In this document: piece after piece, positions 47,082 to 58,255 of the stretch
Numbering within the stretch: the first letter of the stretch is position 1
How the letters are laid out: each line of letters starts with the position of its first letter
Source of the DNA: Glycine soja
Taxonomy: Eukaryota; Streptophyta; Magnoliopsida; Fabales; Fabaceae
DNA: 64,000 nt
NCBI RefSeq assembly: GCF_004193775.1
Contig: NC_041011.1
Location: 11,311,656 to 11,375,655, forward strand
Reading direction: 5' to 3'
Notes under the pieces: generated by a model
What the model saw: the letters and a program-made list of their open reading frames with translations, nothing else
Told to the model about the DNA's origin: nothing
Database searches by the model: none
Translations under genes and position numbers: made by a program

Positions 47082-47896
47082 AATGATACCACATTATCAA
47101 GGGTGATAGTGACCTCTCCTACCAGAAGATGGAAACTACTATGTTCCTTGTGCCACCTCTCTGCAAAAGCCAATATAAGTCCCCTATCACCGGTTTCCAA
47201 AAAACATGTAATTAGAGGACTTAATCCTATAGTAGCCACTATGCCTTCAATCTCTGGTGCAGGCCTTCCAAATTTCACTTCCTTCCACCCATGAGAGGCC
47301 AACTTTAAGTCAGTACGTTCCTAAAAAAATTAAAATTAATTAGTTCAAGTTAAATGATAAATAGTAATTCGAATGTTATATAATTCAACAATTAACTATC
47401 TGTCCTTCCCAAACTCTGGTTGCCACATGATAAACATAATTCGTTAACATTGAAGTATCTTCGGGCCCGCTTGGAACCCTATGTATCAACATGTAAATCA
47501 TTAGTAACTGGCTCCTGAGGCTACTCATGAACCTTGCCAGCTGGATGATCCACATGCTCAACATCCTCAGCAATAGCTGCAGTTGCCCGTTGTCTATGTG
47601 CAGATGTTGTTGTCCTTCGACGCCAAGGGGCTTCTTTTGCATCACCACTAACCTGTCTCCCTAAGACTCTTCCTAAAACTCTTTCTAAAGCCCGATGCAA
47701 TTATGTGGTTCTAACCATAATCTACAAATTAAACAGTAATAATAATTAATATCATCATTCAAATAATAGTTGAGTTTCATAAATTAACTAACAAACTGAC
47801 TAATAAATCTTCTAAAACCCTATTGTATTATACAATATAATATATTTTAACAAAGGTAATAGCAACATTTTAATTAAAATTAAATCATTAATGTTA

Positions 47897-47901
47897 CAAA
47901 C
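47897..47901. repeat. Left TSD CAAAC of Ogre-like element
   Basis: CAAAC precedes TGTCATACCC and is repeated at 54880-54884 after GTTGCGACA. Confidence 0.92.
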
Positions 47902-49671
47902 TGTCATACCCTAATTTCGTGCAGGGATCATCCGTTGTTGGGATGCGACCCTCAGGTACTTGGCACCCATCGTTAGGCAATTCGTGAAGTTCCGTGACAT
48001 GCCGGAAGTCAAAAGAAAGCATTGTAGCACAACCCGTGAAGTTCCGTGACATGCCGGAAATTGAAAGGAAGTGTTAGTGCGCAATCCGTAAAGTTCCGGA
48101 AGGCAAAAAAGGGATGATTACGTAATCCGTAAGGTTTCGTAACATTACAGAAAAAAAAAAAACATCGTTACAAAATTCGTAAAGTTTTGTAACGTTACGG
48201 AAAAAGAATCACCAAAAAAGAGCAAGGGGGTGTATTTAGTAAAAATTAGGATGCAAATAGCAACTAGGCCCACTTGGGCCTTCCAGAAAATTCCTCCAGA
48301 AGGCGGTTGCTTCTGGAGGAAGCAACCTAGCTCGCCTGGGCGAGCTGGGTGGCAAGCTTCTCCCCCATTTTTCTATAAATAGGGGGAGAAGTGAAGGGAA
48401 AAAATGTTCAGCCCTCCTGGTAATTCGAGATCACTTGAAATTAGTGAAAAAAATTGTTTTCGTGAAGAAAATCCAAGCCGAGGCGCTTCCGTAACGTTTC
48501 CGTAACGTTTCTATGGGTGATTTCGCGAAGATTTTCAACCGTTCTTCGACGTTCTTCGTTCATTCTTCGGTCTTCAACCGGTAAGTTCCCGAAATCGAAC
48601 TTTTCAATTCATTCTATGTACCCTTAGTGGTCCTCATTTGTTTTCACGTGCTTTTATTTTCATTTCATTTACTTTCCGTACCCCCTTTTGACGTGCTTTA
48701 GTCATTTACTTAAGTCATTTTCTCCCTTAATCAAAAATAAAATAAATTTCCACCGATCATTTGATTTGTAATATCCGTTAGTTTCTGTTAAAATGAAATC
48801 CGACCGTTCGGTCATGCCGTAACCACGTTGGAAACCAAAAAGAGGTAAAATAATAATATAATAATCAAAAAATATCTTTTAGTAAAATAATAAAAAAAAA
48901 ATCAATCGGACGTTTCTCTTTGGGATTTTTCTTTCTTAATCGAATCGACTAATAAGCAAAGTGAAACTAAGGCTAAAATCAATTCATAAACCAAACTTTT
49001 GTCATCGCCTAAAAAAGCCATTTTCAAAGGTCCAACGCCTTGAAATGGTCTTTTCCGCTTTTATTGGTTAAATATAGATTCCTAAAAAAGCCTAAAATCA
49101 ACATGTAACCTTATTACCTCTTTCAAAAAATAAAGAGATCATTAATGGTCCAATGCCTTAATGTCTTCTCTCTTTTCAAAAGAATCGAAAGATCGTTTAA
49201 ATGGTCCAACGCCTTAAATGACCTTTCATTCAATAAAAACATATTTTGAAAAAAAAAAGATAAAAACAACTTAACCAAACACTTTGTTCACAAAGAACTA
49301 CATAGGTCTGATTTCCTTATCGCAATTAAGGAATACATAGGAGCAAGGGAAACACCCTCGTCGACCGCAAAAAGATAAAAAATACAAAAAGAAATAAAGA
49401 CGTAAAACGGAACATAAAAATTGAAGTCATGTTTGCACATTTGATTAAAGGCTGCCGTCTCTTATGACGGACGCGTGGGGTGCTAATACCTTCCCTGTGC
49501 GTAAATACAATTCCCGAACCTTTCACTTTAAAGTTCGTAGATCACTTCTTTTCCGGTTTTTCCGACGTTTTCCTCAAATAAACGTTGGTGGCGACTCCGC
49601 GCGTATTCCTTTCTTGGAACACGCACCCGCGAGTCACGCGTCGCCCTCCCGCCGAAGGGTAGGTTGCGACA
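47902..49671 (+). repeat. 5' LTR of the Ogre-like element (1770 bp)
   Basis: TGTCATACCCTAATTTCGTG...GGTTGCGACA. Near its start (47.99-48.2 kb) is a cluster of repeats related to CCGTGAAGTTCCGTGACATG with 40-70 bp spacing. Then come the TATA box at 48374 and, around 49.0-49.2 kb, three copies of GGTCCAA(C/T)GCCTT(A/G)AA. The last 660 bp recur at 54217-54879. Confidence 0.92.
48374..48381 (+). promoter_or_regulatory. TATA box in the Ogre-like LTR
   Basis: TATAAATA, followed by GGGGGAGAAGTGAAGGG, where transcription would start some 25-30 bp downstream. Good consensus match in the expected U3 position. Confidence 0.7.
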
Positions 49672-49695
49672 GTTGGCGACTCCACTGGGGACTAT
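49672..49695 (+). promoter_or_regulatory. Primer binding site of the Ogre-like element
   Basis: GTTGGCGACTCCACTGGGGA directly follows the LTR. Ogre elements are reported to use tRNA-Arg; from the sequence alone I can only say the site is in the right place and has the right form. Confidence 0.75.
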
Positions 49696-50531
49696 TTTTT
49701 GAGAGTTAGGCCAATTAATCTTGTGCAATGTTCTATCATGACTTTCTCCTTTGTTGGTTTCCCTTTATTTTTCTTATGTTCTTGTGTATATAACTCTTTG
49801 ATGCTTTTAGTGCGTTTTAAAATGTATGCATGAGGTAAATATTTATTCATTTGGTGCACACAAACACCAACACTATTTGCACACACGGTGAGTTGAAAAA
49901 GGGCCCTATACCCAGGTTCGTGGGAACATAAGGAGTGGAGGTGAATCTGTGATCATGCTAGGTCTCCGACTTGATTGATTATAGTGAAACCTCATCTAGA
50001 GTTTTTCTCTTTGATAACATATTGTTGCTAGTAGTCCCTACTGCTGCAAAATGTCATTCGAAGGGAATGATACCTCTAGAGACCATCAAGAGAGATATAA
50101 CCACCTTGGGAATTATCACTAAAAGCCTTTTTAGATCCCTCCCATATAGGTCTCTAAAATAGGGGCACGAAGCAAACACGCTGTGTGCCAATTTTCACAC
50201 TGCCATGCATGTAGTCAAAGTGACATGTACCCTTTTTCTTATATTTTGGTTGTGAATATTGTCGTGTTGTGCCTTTCGCATATGCATGGGTTCTGTCTTG
50301 ATCCCCTCTTTTTGGCAAACCAATGGAGGGTCCGTGTCACCTTCTTAAATACATACGTCGGGCACTTTGCTACCCCAAGACGTTGTATCTAAGAAGGAGA
50401 CAATTTCCCGGGCTCCCGTATTCATAAATTGCATCTGTGTCATATGCATTTCTTCATGCATTCATCCATTCCACCCACGATAGATGTCAGAGTTTTGATT
50501 CGCACCGAGTTTTTGTTTCACTTTAGAAAAC

Positions 50532-52385
50532 ATGGGGACAAATCAAACTGGCAAAAGGTTTTATCAAGTGAAGATTAAGGGCCTAGATATCACCAGCATT
50601 AAGGAGTTGGGGCAGTTGATGGGACCTCTCCAAATGCAAGCCTTCCGCAAGGCGTACGGAAAGATCTTAGATTTGACCATAGCAGAGATATCCACAGAAG
50701 CCATTGCATCACTCACCCAATACTATGACCAGCCCTTGAGATGCTTCACGTTTGGAGACTTCCAATTAGTACCGACCGTTGAAGAATTTGAGGAGATTCT
50801 AGGATGTCCTCTTGGGGGAAGGAAACCGTATCTTTTTTCCGGGTTTCTTCCCTCCTTGAGCAAAATTGCAATTGTGGTCAGGGATTCGGCGAGAGGATTG
50901 GACCGCGTGAAGCAAACTTGAAACGACATAGTGGGCCTACCACGGAAGTACTTAGAAGGCAAGGCGAGGGATATGGCGAATCAAGAGTTCATGGATGTAT
51001 TAGCATTGATAATCTTTGGGGTTGTCCTCTTTCCAAACGTGGATGGTTTGGTGGACCTAGCCGCAATTGATGCTTTCCTTGCATATCACCATAGCAAAGA
51101 GAGCCCGATGGTAGCTGTCTTGGCGGACTTATTTGACACATTTGATCGAAGGTGCGAAAAGAGTAGTGCACGGATCATCTGTTGTTTACCCGCTCTTTGT
51201 GTATGGTTGGTTTCACACTTATTCCAACAAGACATAAAGCATCCATGTCCGCTGTGAAGCCATCGCTCGTGTGTCGAAAAAAGAAGAGTAGATTGTGACC
51301 AACACTTGGCTGGGATAGGAGGTAGAACAGTCAACTGGTTTCCACGATGGAAAGAAGGAAAGGAGGGAGTTCTCTTCTCATGTGGGGGCTACCCAAACAT
51401 CCCGTTGATAGGAACGAGGGGTTGCATTAATTACAATCCCGCACTTGCTATAAGACAGTTAGGGTACCCCATGAGGGGAGCACCGACGGAAGAAAGCCTG
51501 TCTCTTTTCCTAGTGAGAGATTTTGGTGCGCAAAATGTCAAGGTTACACAAAGAGTACATAAGGCGTGGGAAAGACCGTTAAGGAAAGAGAAAGAACTTA
51601 GGGGCATTCATAATGGCGTCATTGGTGGTTATCATGAATGGCTGAAAGTTCATACACGAGGTTTAGATTGGCTCGCCAAGTTAAAGATTATCAACGAAGA
51701 GAACTTCGAAGCTCTGGAAGAGGATGAAGAAGTCCGAGCTCTGAAAAATGAACTAGGAAAAGCGAGACTTGCCAAAGAAAAATTCAGGTTGGTTGCTACA
51801 GACGTCCGGAAAGAGTGTGCCGGGTTACGAGAAGAAAATGTAGCTACCACCAAGGCCTTGGAACAAGAGACCAAGAGGGCTCGTAGGGAAGAGCACGGCC
51901 GGAACAAGTTCCGAGGGGCGTTGTGGGGTAGTAACAACGAGCTTAAACTCCAGAGGGAGGAAAGGGACCAATCGCGGGTAGACAGTTTGATCTTGAAGGA
52001 TGAGTTGAAAGCTTGCTCGAGGTCCAAGAGAAGTTTGTCTCAGCATTTATGCGAGACAGAGACCAACATGTTAGCCATCATCAGCAAGTACCAAGAGGAA
52101 CTAAGTCTAGCCACGGCCCACGAGCATAGGGTGGCGGACGAGTATGCCCAAGTCTACGCGGAAAAGGAGGCTAGGGGAAGGGTGATCGACTCGTTACACC
52201 AAGAGGCAACCATGTGGATGGACCGATTTGCTCTTACCTTGAATGGGAGTCAAGAACTTCCCCGATTGCTAGCCAAGGCCAAAGCAATGGCGGACACCTA
52301 CTCCGCCCCCGAGGAGATCCACGGACTTCTCGACTATTGTCAGCATATGATAGATTTAATGGCCCATATAATTAGAAACCGCTAG
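50532..52385 (+). pseudogene. Ogre ORF1 (function unknown), two in-frame stops
   Basis: ORF1 lies upstream of gag in Ogre elements and its function is unknown. The frame is one continuous 618-codon reading interrupted only by TGA at 50919 and TGA at 51255. There are no frameshifts, because the three open stretches share the same phase. The N-terminal half (CFTFGDFQLVPTVEEFEEIL, GCPLGGRKPY, FPNVDGLVDLAAIDAFL) is globular. The C-terminal half (about codons 400-610) is strongly charged and coiled-coil-like (RALKNELGKARLAKEKFR, KALEQETKRARREEHGR). One stop lies where a Trp codon (TGG) could have been, consistent with deamination. It otherwise looks well preserved. Confidence 0.85.
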
Positions 52386-52616
52386 GAAACTTGTATTGTC
52401 ACTCGGATCTTGACTAGTCATAAACTTTTTGTATAAAATGAGTTTATCCCGTGTTTTTACTCCAAAAGTCAGTGCGAATCAAATCACTCCTGCATTCTAT
52501 CCCTAGCATGCATTCATAAATTTTACCTACTCCTCACGTTTGGTTTTTCTAGGAAAAACACCATAACTAAACGCGCCACAAGGCATCCCTATCGCACTAG
52601 ATCCAAATCTAGAACG

Positions 52617-54221
52617 ATGGGTGACCAAGAGGAGACACAGGAACAGATGAAAGCCGACATGTCGACTTTGAAAGAACAAATGGCTTCTATGCTGGAGGCC
52701 ATGCTAGGAATGAGGCAACTCATGGAGAAAAATGTGGCCACTGCTGCCACTGTCAGTTCGGCTGCCGAAGCAGACCCGACTCTCCTAGCTACCGCGCACC
52801 ATCCTCCCTCAAATACGGTAGGACGAGGAAGGAACACACTGGGGCACAACAGCAACCCCCATTTGGGATACAACCGAGCGGCTTACCCTTATGGATTGCC
52901 GTCTAATTACACGCCGCCAATCATGCAAGATGATGCGGGTCATATCCCTTCTCCCATCCTTGAAGGGGAGCCTCCTCGACAGCCCGACGAGGTCCACGAT
53001 GATCATCAAGAGTATGCCCAAAGGGATGTCGAGTTCTACCCTCCGATCCCCGTCGAGGGGCCGGCACCCAACACTTTGCCTCAGCCTAACCTCACAGCAC
53101 AACCAATAATCTTGTCCACAGAAGGACCACCCCCGACGACCGAAGAAAGAAGGAAACTCGATCTGCTTGAGGAGAGATTGAGGGCTGTTGAAGGCTTTGG
53201 TGACTATCCATTCGCGGACATGACGGATCTTTGCTTGGTACCGAATGTTGTTATCCCCCCAAAATTCAAGGTGCCGGACTTCGACAAGTATAAAGGGACG
53301 ACTTGTCCCAAGAACCATCTCAAGATGTATTGTCGCAAGATGGGCGCGCACTCTAGGGATGAGAAGCTATTGATACACTTTTTCCAAGATAGCTTGGCCG
53401 GAGCCGCGGTTGTTTGGTACACTAATCTGGAAGCTTCCCGCATCCGTACTTGGAAGGACCTGATTACTGCTTTCCTAAGGCAATATGAGTATAATTCCGA
53501 TATGGCTCCCGATCGCACTCAGCTACAGAATATGTTCAAAAAGGAAGGTGAGACCTTTAAAGAATACGCACAACGGTGGAGAGACCTAGCAACACAAATG
53601 GCCCCTCCCATGGTCGAAAGGGAGATGATCACCATGATGGTAGACACCTTGCCAGTGTTTTACTTTGATAAATTGGTAGGCTACATGCCGTCCAGCTTCG
53701 CGGACCTAGTATTCGCCAGGGAAAGAATCGAAGTAGGGTTAAAAAGAGGGAAGTTCGATTATGTTTCTTCCACAAGTGCCAATGCTAAAAGAATCAGAGT
53801 AACTAGGGCAAAAAGGAAGGAGGGAGATGCCCACGCCGTCACTTCGGTGCCCGCGTGGGTCAAGCCCCCACAGACATCTCATGGTACACATCAGTACGCG
53901 CAACATCATCCGAGCTTCTCAGCTCACGCCGGGAACTCCTCTAATTCAGCACCCATGCAACCTAAGGCACCCGTTCAGAGGGAGGCCCCCCAAGTTCCAA
54001 CTCCAAACACGACTTGCCCGGCCGGCAATCCTAACGCAATGAGGAACTTTCCCCCGAGGCCAATTCCAAAATTCGCCCCAGTCTCAATGACGTATGAGGA
54101 CCTCTTGCCGTCTCTCATCGCCAACCAACTGGCCGTAATAACTTCCGGGAAGATCTTCCAACCCCCTTTCCCAAAGTGGTATGATCCTAACGCGACTTGC
54201 ACGTACCATGAGAATACCTAA
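52617..54221 (+). CDS. Gag of the Ogre-like element, open frame, C-terminus cut by deletion
   Basis: 534 codons without a stop, starting MGDQEETQEQMKADM 230 bp after the ORF1 stop. An N-terminal helical/Pro-rich part (to about 195) is followed by the Retrotrans_gag capsid domain at about 200-390 (VPDFDKYKGTTCPKNHLKMY, HFFQDSLAGAAVVWYTNLE, TWKDLITAFLRQY, FKEYAQRWRDLATQM). Then come a basic stretch (KRIRVTRAKRKEG) and a Pro-rich tail. It ends CTYHENT exactly where the zinc-knuckle/protease part should begin. The last codons and the stop come from the junction with LTR sequence. It is the longest uninterrupted frame of any transposon in the window and could yield a truncated capsid protein if transcribed. 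Confidence 0.85.
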   Translation: MGDQEETQEQMKADMSTLKEQMASMLEAMLGMRQLMEKNVATAATVSSAAEADPTLLATAHHPPSNTVGRGRNTLGHNSNPHLGYNRAAYPYGLPSNYTPPIMQDDAGHIPSPILEGEPPRQPDEVHDDHQEYAQRDVEFYPPIPVEGPAPNTLPQPNLTAQPIILSTEGPPPTTEERRKLDLLEERLRAVEGFGDYPFADMTDLCLVPNVVIPPKFKVPDFDKYKGTTCPKNHLKMYCRKMGAHSRDEKLLIHFFQDSLAGAAVVWYTNLEASRIRTWKDLITAFLRQYEYNSDMAPDRTQLQNMFKKEGETFKEYAQRWRDLATQMAPPMVEREMITMMVDTLPVFYFDKLVGYMPSSFADLVFARERIEVGLKRGKFDYVSSTSANAKRIRVTRAKRKEGDAHAVTSVPAWVKPPQTSHGTHQYAQHHPSFSAHAGNSSNSAPMQPKAPVQREAPQVPTPNTTCPAGNPNAMRNFPPRPIPKFAPVSMTYEDLLPSLIANQLAVITSGKIFQPPFPKWYDPNATCTYHENT

Positions 54222-54879
54222 AAAATCCATTTTCAAAGGTCCAACGCCTTGAAATGGTCTTTTCCGCTTTTATTGGTTAAATATAGATTCCTAAAAAAGC
54301 CTAAAATCAACATGTAACCTTATTACCTCTTTCAAAAAATAAAGAGATCATTAATGGTCCAATGCCTCAATGTCTTCTCTCTTTTCAAAAGAATCGAAAG
54401 ATCGTTTAAATGGTCCAATGCCTTAAATGACCTTTCATTCAATAAAAACATATTTTGCAAACAAAAGATAAAAACAACTTAACCAAACACTTTGTTCACA
54501 AAGAACTACGTAGGTCTGATTTCCTTATCGCAATTAAGGAATACATAGGAGCAAGGGAAACACCCTCGTCAACCACAAAAAGATAAAAAATACAAAAAGA
54601 AATAAAGACATAAAAGGGAACATAAAAATCGAAGTCATGTTTGCACATTTGATTTAAGGCTGCCGTCTCTTATGATGAACGCGTGGGGTTCTAATACCTT
54701 CCCCGTGCGTAAATACAACTCCCAAACCTTTCACTTTAAAGTTCGTAGATCACGTCTTTTCCAATTTTTCCGACGTTTTCCTCAAATAAACGTTGGTGGC
54801 GACTCCGTGCGTATTCCTTTCTTGGAACACGCACCCGCGAGTCACGCGTCGCCCTCCCGGCGAAGGATAGGTTGCGACA
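54217..54879 (+). repeat. Truncated 3' LTR of the Ogre-like element
   Basis: Colinear with 49005-49671 from CCTAAAAAA...CCATTTTCAAAG to GTTGCGACA. The join to gag falls in CCTAAAAAA, which is also the LTR sequence at that point, so a few bases of microhomology may have guided the deletion. Confidence 0.9.
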
Positions 54880-54884
54880 CAAAC
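54880..54884. repeat. Right TSD CAAAC
   Basis: Exact partner of 47897-47901. Confidence 0.92.
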
Positions 54885-55640
54885 TAAAATATATCATGAA
54901 AATCAAACTACAATTTAGTTTAAAATATTTTATAAATTACTATTTAATAATTTATAAATAAATATTTAATTATTTTTTAATAACTATTTTAATATTTTTA
55001 TATATTCATAAATCAATATAGAAATTATTTTTTTTAAATTTTTATACTTAACATGACAAATTCTAGTAAACTAGAATAAATCATCAAAATCTAAGTACAA
55101 TTTTGTTTTTTTATTTTTAATAAATGACAACTTCATTATTTTAAAAATAAGTATTTTAATACTTTTAAATATTTATAAATAAATAAAAAATTCTTTATCT
55201 TTATACTTTCAAACACTATTTTTATAAATATTTAATACTTTTAGTGTAATAAGATGCGAGTATCTCAATAAAAAACATTTGTCATATAGAATATTATCTT
55301 GTTTAACTAAATTCTACAATATATTGTTATAATTAAATTGAAATTTTTGTTATCCCACAATTTTATAAACAACTATTTTAAATCTAAAATTAAATTTAAT
55401 TTTTTATCTTCAAAATAATTAAATAACAATAAAATTTATACATTGATTTTTAAATAAACAAAATTAGTAAATAATTTATTTATTAAATAGATTATTTACT
55501 AAAAAACAACTTAATTAAACAAATACAAATAATTAAATAAATAAATTATCAAATAAAACTAATAACAACAAAATTTTAAATTTATATTCAAATAAATAAA
55601 TTAATTCAAATAATAATTTATTATTAAGCAAACATAATAA
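54885..55640. other. AT-rich interior of MULE-2, upstream of the PMD gene
   Basis: Very AT-rich sequence with runs such as AATAATTTAT and repeated ATTTATAAAT. Its counterpart in MULE-1 is the AT-rich stretch at 2.0-2.6 kb. No coding frame. It probably holds the promoter of the minus-strand PMD gene, though no specific element was identified. Confidence 0.45.
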
Positions 55641-55644
55641 AAAA

Positions 55645-55735
55645 ATTATACGGATTGCAAATCCATATAATCCATACGGATGCATTATACGGATTTCCAA
55701 TCCGTATGCATTATACGGATTCCCATTTTCAATCA
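55645..55735. repeat. Right subterminal palindromes of MULE-2
   Basis: Three or four units of TTATACGGATT.CCAATCCGTATG type, for example ATACGGATTTCCAATCCGTA at 55688. Same unit as the left array but far fewer copies. Confidence 0.8.
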
Positions 55736-56004
55736 ACACAACAAAATACAGTTAGACAAGGGGACTCAAGGCAGCAATGGTGGCAGGGACTGGCGGCAAC
55801 ATACAAATGGAGTGATGAACGACGGTGACTTGACGACGCACGAACAGACGAAAAATGAAGAAGAAGGAAGCATCATCACAACGGGTCGAGTGTAGGGAGA
55901 GGAAGAGGGAGACTACTTTTAAAATTTTAAGTGAATGACAATTTCACCACTTCACTTAAAATGTTGATGCACAAGAGAAATGCTGGGTGGAGGAAGAAAG
56001 TCCC

Positions 56005-56013
56005 TAAACAAAA
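56005..56013. repeat. Right TSD TAAACAAAA of MULE-2
   Basis: Exact partner of 40601-40609, next to the right TIR end GGAAGAAAGTCCC. Confidence 0.93.
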
Positions 56014-56168
56014 AGAAGAACAATAAATAACATTCATATTCATTACAACTTTTTGGGTAAGGAATATATATGGATAAAATATAAATTTTAACAAAAAAAT
56101 TATGCATTAATAATGTGAAACTATTTTATACTTTCATTCGATCACACATCATTATTTATGTTAAGTGT

Positions 56169-56822
56169 TGTATTGTCCAGGACCCACAAAATCTACGTGG
56201 TATCCTACTTGGCACTTAGAGACATGTGTCAACCCTCACGTCAGCCCTTCTACAGAAGCGCGGACGCCAGTCCCTTAACAGCCAGGCTCCCCAACAAACA
56301 GGTTATCTTGAACCTAACTAATATTCAAATGCATTTGAATATATTATCTATTAGTAAGTATTAAATTATCTATAATGTCACACATTATCTACATGGTATG
56401 GTTATCTTCTACCTTTCATCTATAAGCAAATGTTTATATCTAAAATTATCTATAAGCACCAGGCTATTATCTACAAGTTGGGAATTATCTACAAGGCTAC
56501 AACAACCCCTACAAACAAGGACCAACACCATCGCTCAACTAATATAAATATAGGTTCCATCGAACCCATCTACACGACTTGCTCACATACTCAGCACACT
56601 ACAACAAGCCTGTGCCCCTATCTCTATTTCACTCATATGAGCCTTATTACAGCATATACTGGCTTTACTTTTCGCATTCATATTCTTACTTGAGTGTCAG
56701 AGTCCTTTGTTTTGTAGGTCCCCTCTCCTATCAAAGGTATCTCTCCAAGCTGAAGTGTGAATTTCGAGACCCCATTTAGCCACATCCACCTTAACGTGTC
56801 ACGATTCCAGATTTTGGTAACA
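56169..56822 (+). repeat. Gypsy-2 5' LTR
   Basis: TGTATTGTCCAGGACCCACA...TTTTGGTAACA. The start resembles the Gypsy-1 LTR start (TGTATTGTACAACCC), which is why I chose 56169 over the TG at 56166. It contains repeated ATTATCTA(C/T)AAG motifs at 56.34-56.50 kb. The end is fixed by the primer binding site. Confidence 0.75.
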
Positions 56823-56826
56823 AGAT

Positions 56827-56846
56827 TTGGCGCCCACTGTGGGGCT
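56827..56846 (+). promoter_or_regulatory. Gypsy-2 primer binding site
   Basis: TTTGGCGCCCACTGTGGGGC, four bases after the LTR, is the standard sequence seen after LTRs of this group. Confidence 0.8.
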
Positions 56847-56895
56847 GCGGTAAAACATACCCCGTGTACTCTCGTCAATCCTCTCACATCCATCC

Positions 56896-58150
56896 ATGGT
56901 TAGCACTCGGTTTGGCCTCAGATACGAGACCCCCCTCACAAACTCCCATCCTCATTCGACAGTTATGACAGACACAAACACTTTACAACAACTCAAAAAC
57001 CGCATTGCAGAGATGGAACAATGTCATGAGAAAGAGTTGACAAAGCTAAAGACTAACCATGACCAGCTAGAGGCCTATGTCAGATGTCCCCAGGGCGATG
57101 AGAAATCCACCCACACCTTGCCTGAATGCACCCAAGGGGAATCACACCCCCGACACACATGCAATACTACATATGATCCGAGTCTCTCCCACATGCACCA
57201 TCTAGTAGCATCGAATGTCCATCGGCATCCTTTTGTTGACCGCATTATAGAGGTAGACATACCTTTGGGGTGAAAACCACTTAGCCTCGAGCGGTACGAT
57301 GGGACAACAGATCCAGACGAGCATCTGGATGCCTTCCTGACACAGGCAAACCTCTACACCAACGATGACACAATTTTATGTCGTGTCTTCCCTATGTCCC
57401 TCAAGGGGAAACATTGACTTGGTACAACAGACTTCCACCTAGATCCATAGACAACTTTGACACCCTTGTCAAACGATTCAGTGCGCAATACGCCACTAGT
57501 AGGTCTCACCGCATGACCTTGGCCGCCTTGGCCAGTCTGTGACAAGTAGACGAGGAGTCCCTCAGAAAGTTCACGCACAGATTGGGCGCACGATTGTCCT
57601 GATCTGAAATCTCAATCCCAAGGTAGCATTGCATTCCATGCTCCTCGCCTTACACCCGGGCAAGTTCACGCACGAACTGTGCGAACGAGCCAAGGGCTAC
57701 ATCCAGATGGAAGAAATGTTCAGATTCCAGAATGAAGTCCGCCAAGCCGGATAGAAGTGCGACCAGCGAGAAGTAAACACCAAGATCGACTTGCACAAGT
57801 TGGACAAGAGGCACAGGCCAGACAAGCATCAACTTCTCTCCAAAGGGCCCAGGTACGAGCATTACACACCCCTAACGGTCAATCATACCACAATTCTCGA
57901 GGAAGCATTCAACTTGGAGGTACCCATTCGACTACCCCAAGCAAAACCTTTCAAGCCGGGGTCAGAGGCAACCAAATATTGTAGATACCACCATTGTATT
58001 AGTCACAACACTGAAGACTGCTGGGTCTTGAAGGACAAGATAGAAGAACTTATACAGGCTGGGTACTTAGCCCAGTTTGTTAAGAGACCAGACAACCACC
58101 AAGTAAGACCAAGACCCAGAGGACATCAAGAGGAGCAGCACAGAAACTAG
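56896..58150 (+). pseudogene. Gypsy-2 gag, degenerate
   Basis: Open from MVSTRFGLRYETPLT to IIEVDIPLG (stop at 57271), then continuing with LSLERYDGTTDPDEHLDAFL and QANLYTNDDTILCRVFP. A shift near 57410 changes frame (TWYNRLPPRSIDNFDTLVK, FSAQYATSRSHRM). The last open stretch (57791-58150) holds EEAFNLEVPIRLP and the zinc-binding remnant CRYHHCISHNTEDCW followed by LKDKIEELIQAGYLAQFV. At least five stops or shifts. Confidence 0.82.
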
Positions 58151-58255
58151 GAAGCAGACAAAAGAAGAGAAGAAGACTGAGGCAGACAAAGACAACAACC
58201 ACAACAATGTAAGTGACAACCTCCACCAGAGCAAGAACCTGCCCAGCACATCAGA

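Larger units (their letters stand above)
44692..47718 (-). pseudogene. Plant mobile domain (MAIN-like/PMD) gene, split by a solo LTR
   Basis: PMD proteins occur as host genes (MAIN, MAIL1) and inside plant transposons. Exon 1 starts at the ATG 47718 (MVRTT, then a stop, then RALERVLGRVLGRQ). Exon 2 begins after TTTTTTTAG near 47312 with ERTDLKLASHGWKEV and continues GRPAPEIEGIVATIGLSPLI, DRGLILAFAERWHKE and HLLVGEVTITLDNVVSL. The LTR (45914-47076) then interrupts it. The frame continues on the other side (HLPITG, DVDQVVDLIVELFEVS, GAYVWLAWL, AYLMHLVGCTLFANKSATHV, GSYSWGAIALTHMFDNLNDA, CWIYEYFP, FYRISHPF). Exon 3 (44868-44692) gives DACQRIAESLEHM and stops at 44694-44692. Ignoring the LTR and one TSD copy, the frame is continuous across the insertion. 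Several stops (in MVRTT*, ITLL*, others) make it a pseudogene. Confidence 0.87.
47902..54879 (+). mobile_element. Ogre-like Ty3/Gypsy deletion derivative (ORF1 + gag, no pol)
   Basis: Structure: complete 5' LTR, primer binding site, ORF1, gag, then an abrupt join into the last 660 bp of a 3' LTR, with a perfect CAAAC TSD at both ends. Protease, RT, RNase H, integrase and two thirds of the 3' LTR are missing. The presence of a second ORF upstream of gag is the Ogre hallmark. Total 6978 bp. It lies just upstream of the PMD gene of MULE-2. The 5' and 3' LTR parts differ at roughly two dozen of 660 positions by eye, i.e. a few per cent, making it younger than the host MULE. Confidence 0.9.
40610..56004 (+). 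mobile_element. MULE-2: Mutator-like element with transposase and plant-mobile-domain gene
   Basis: The termini GGGATTTTCTTCCTGCACTC and (inverse of right end) GGGACTTTCTTCCTCCACCC start TIRs of about 48 bp, with a perfect 9-bp TSD outside. Contents in order: palindrome array, transposase (+), degenerate telomere-like repeats, plant-mobile-domain gene (-), a second palindrome array, right TIR. Two later insertions, a 1163-bp solo LTR and a 6978-bp Ogre-like derivative, account for about 8.15 kb, so the original element was about 7.2 kb. Both genes are now broken. Confidence 0.9.

Noticed and set aside
51650..52046. Minus-strand frames inside Ogre ORF1
   Set aside because: Shadow frames of a charged coiled-coil coding region; Ser/Leu-rich translations with no motif.
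52809..53518. Minus-strand frames of 104-180 codons inside gag
   Set aside because: Opposite the intact gag frame with recognisable capsid motifs; no domain on the reverse strand.
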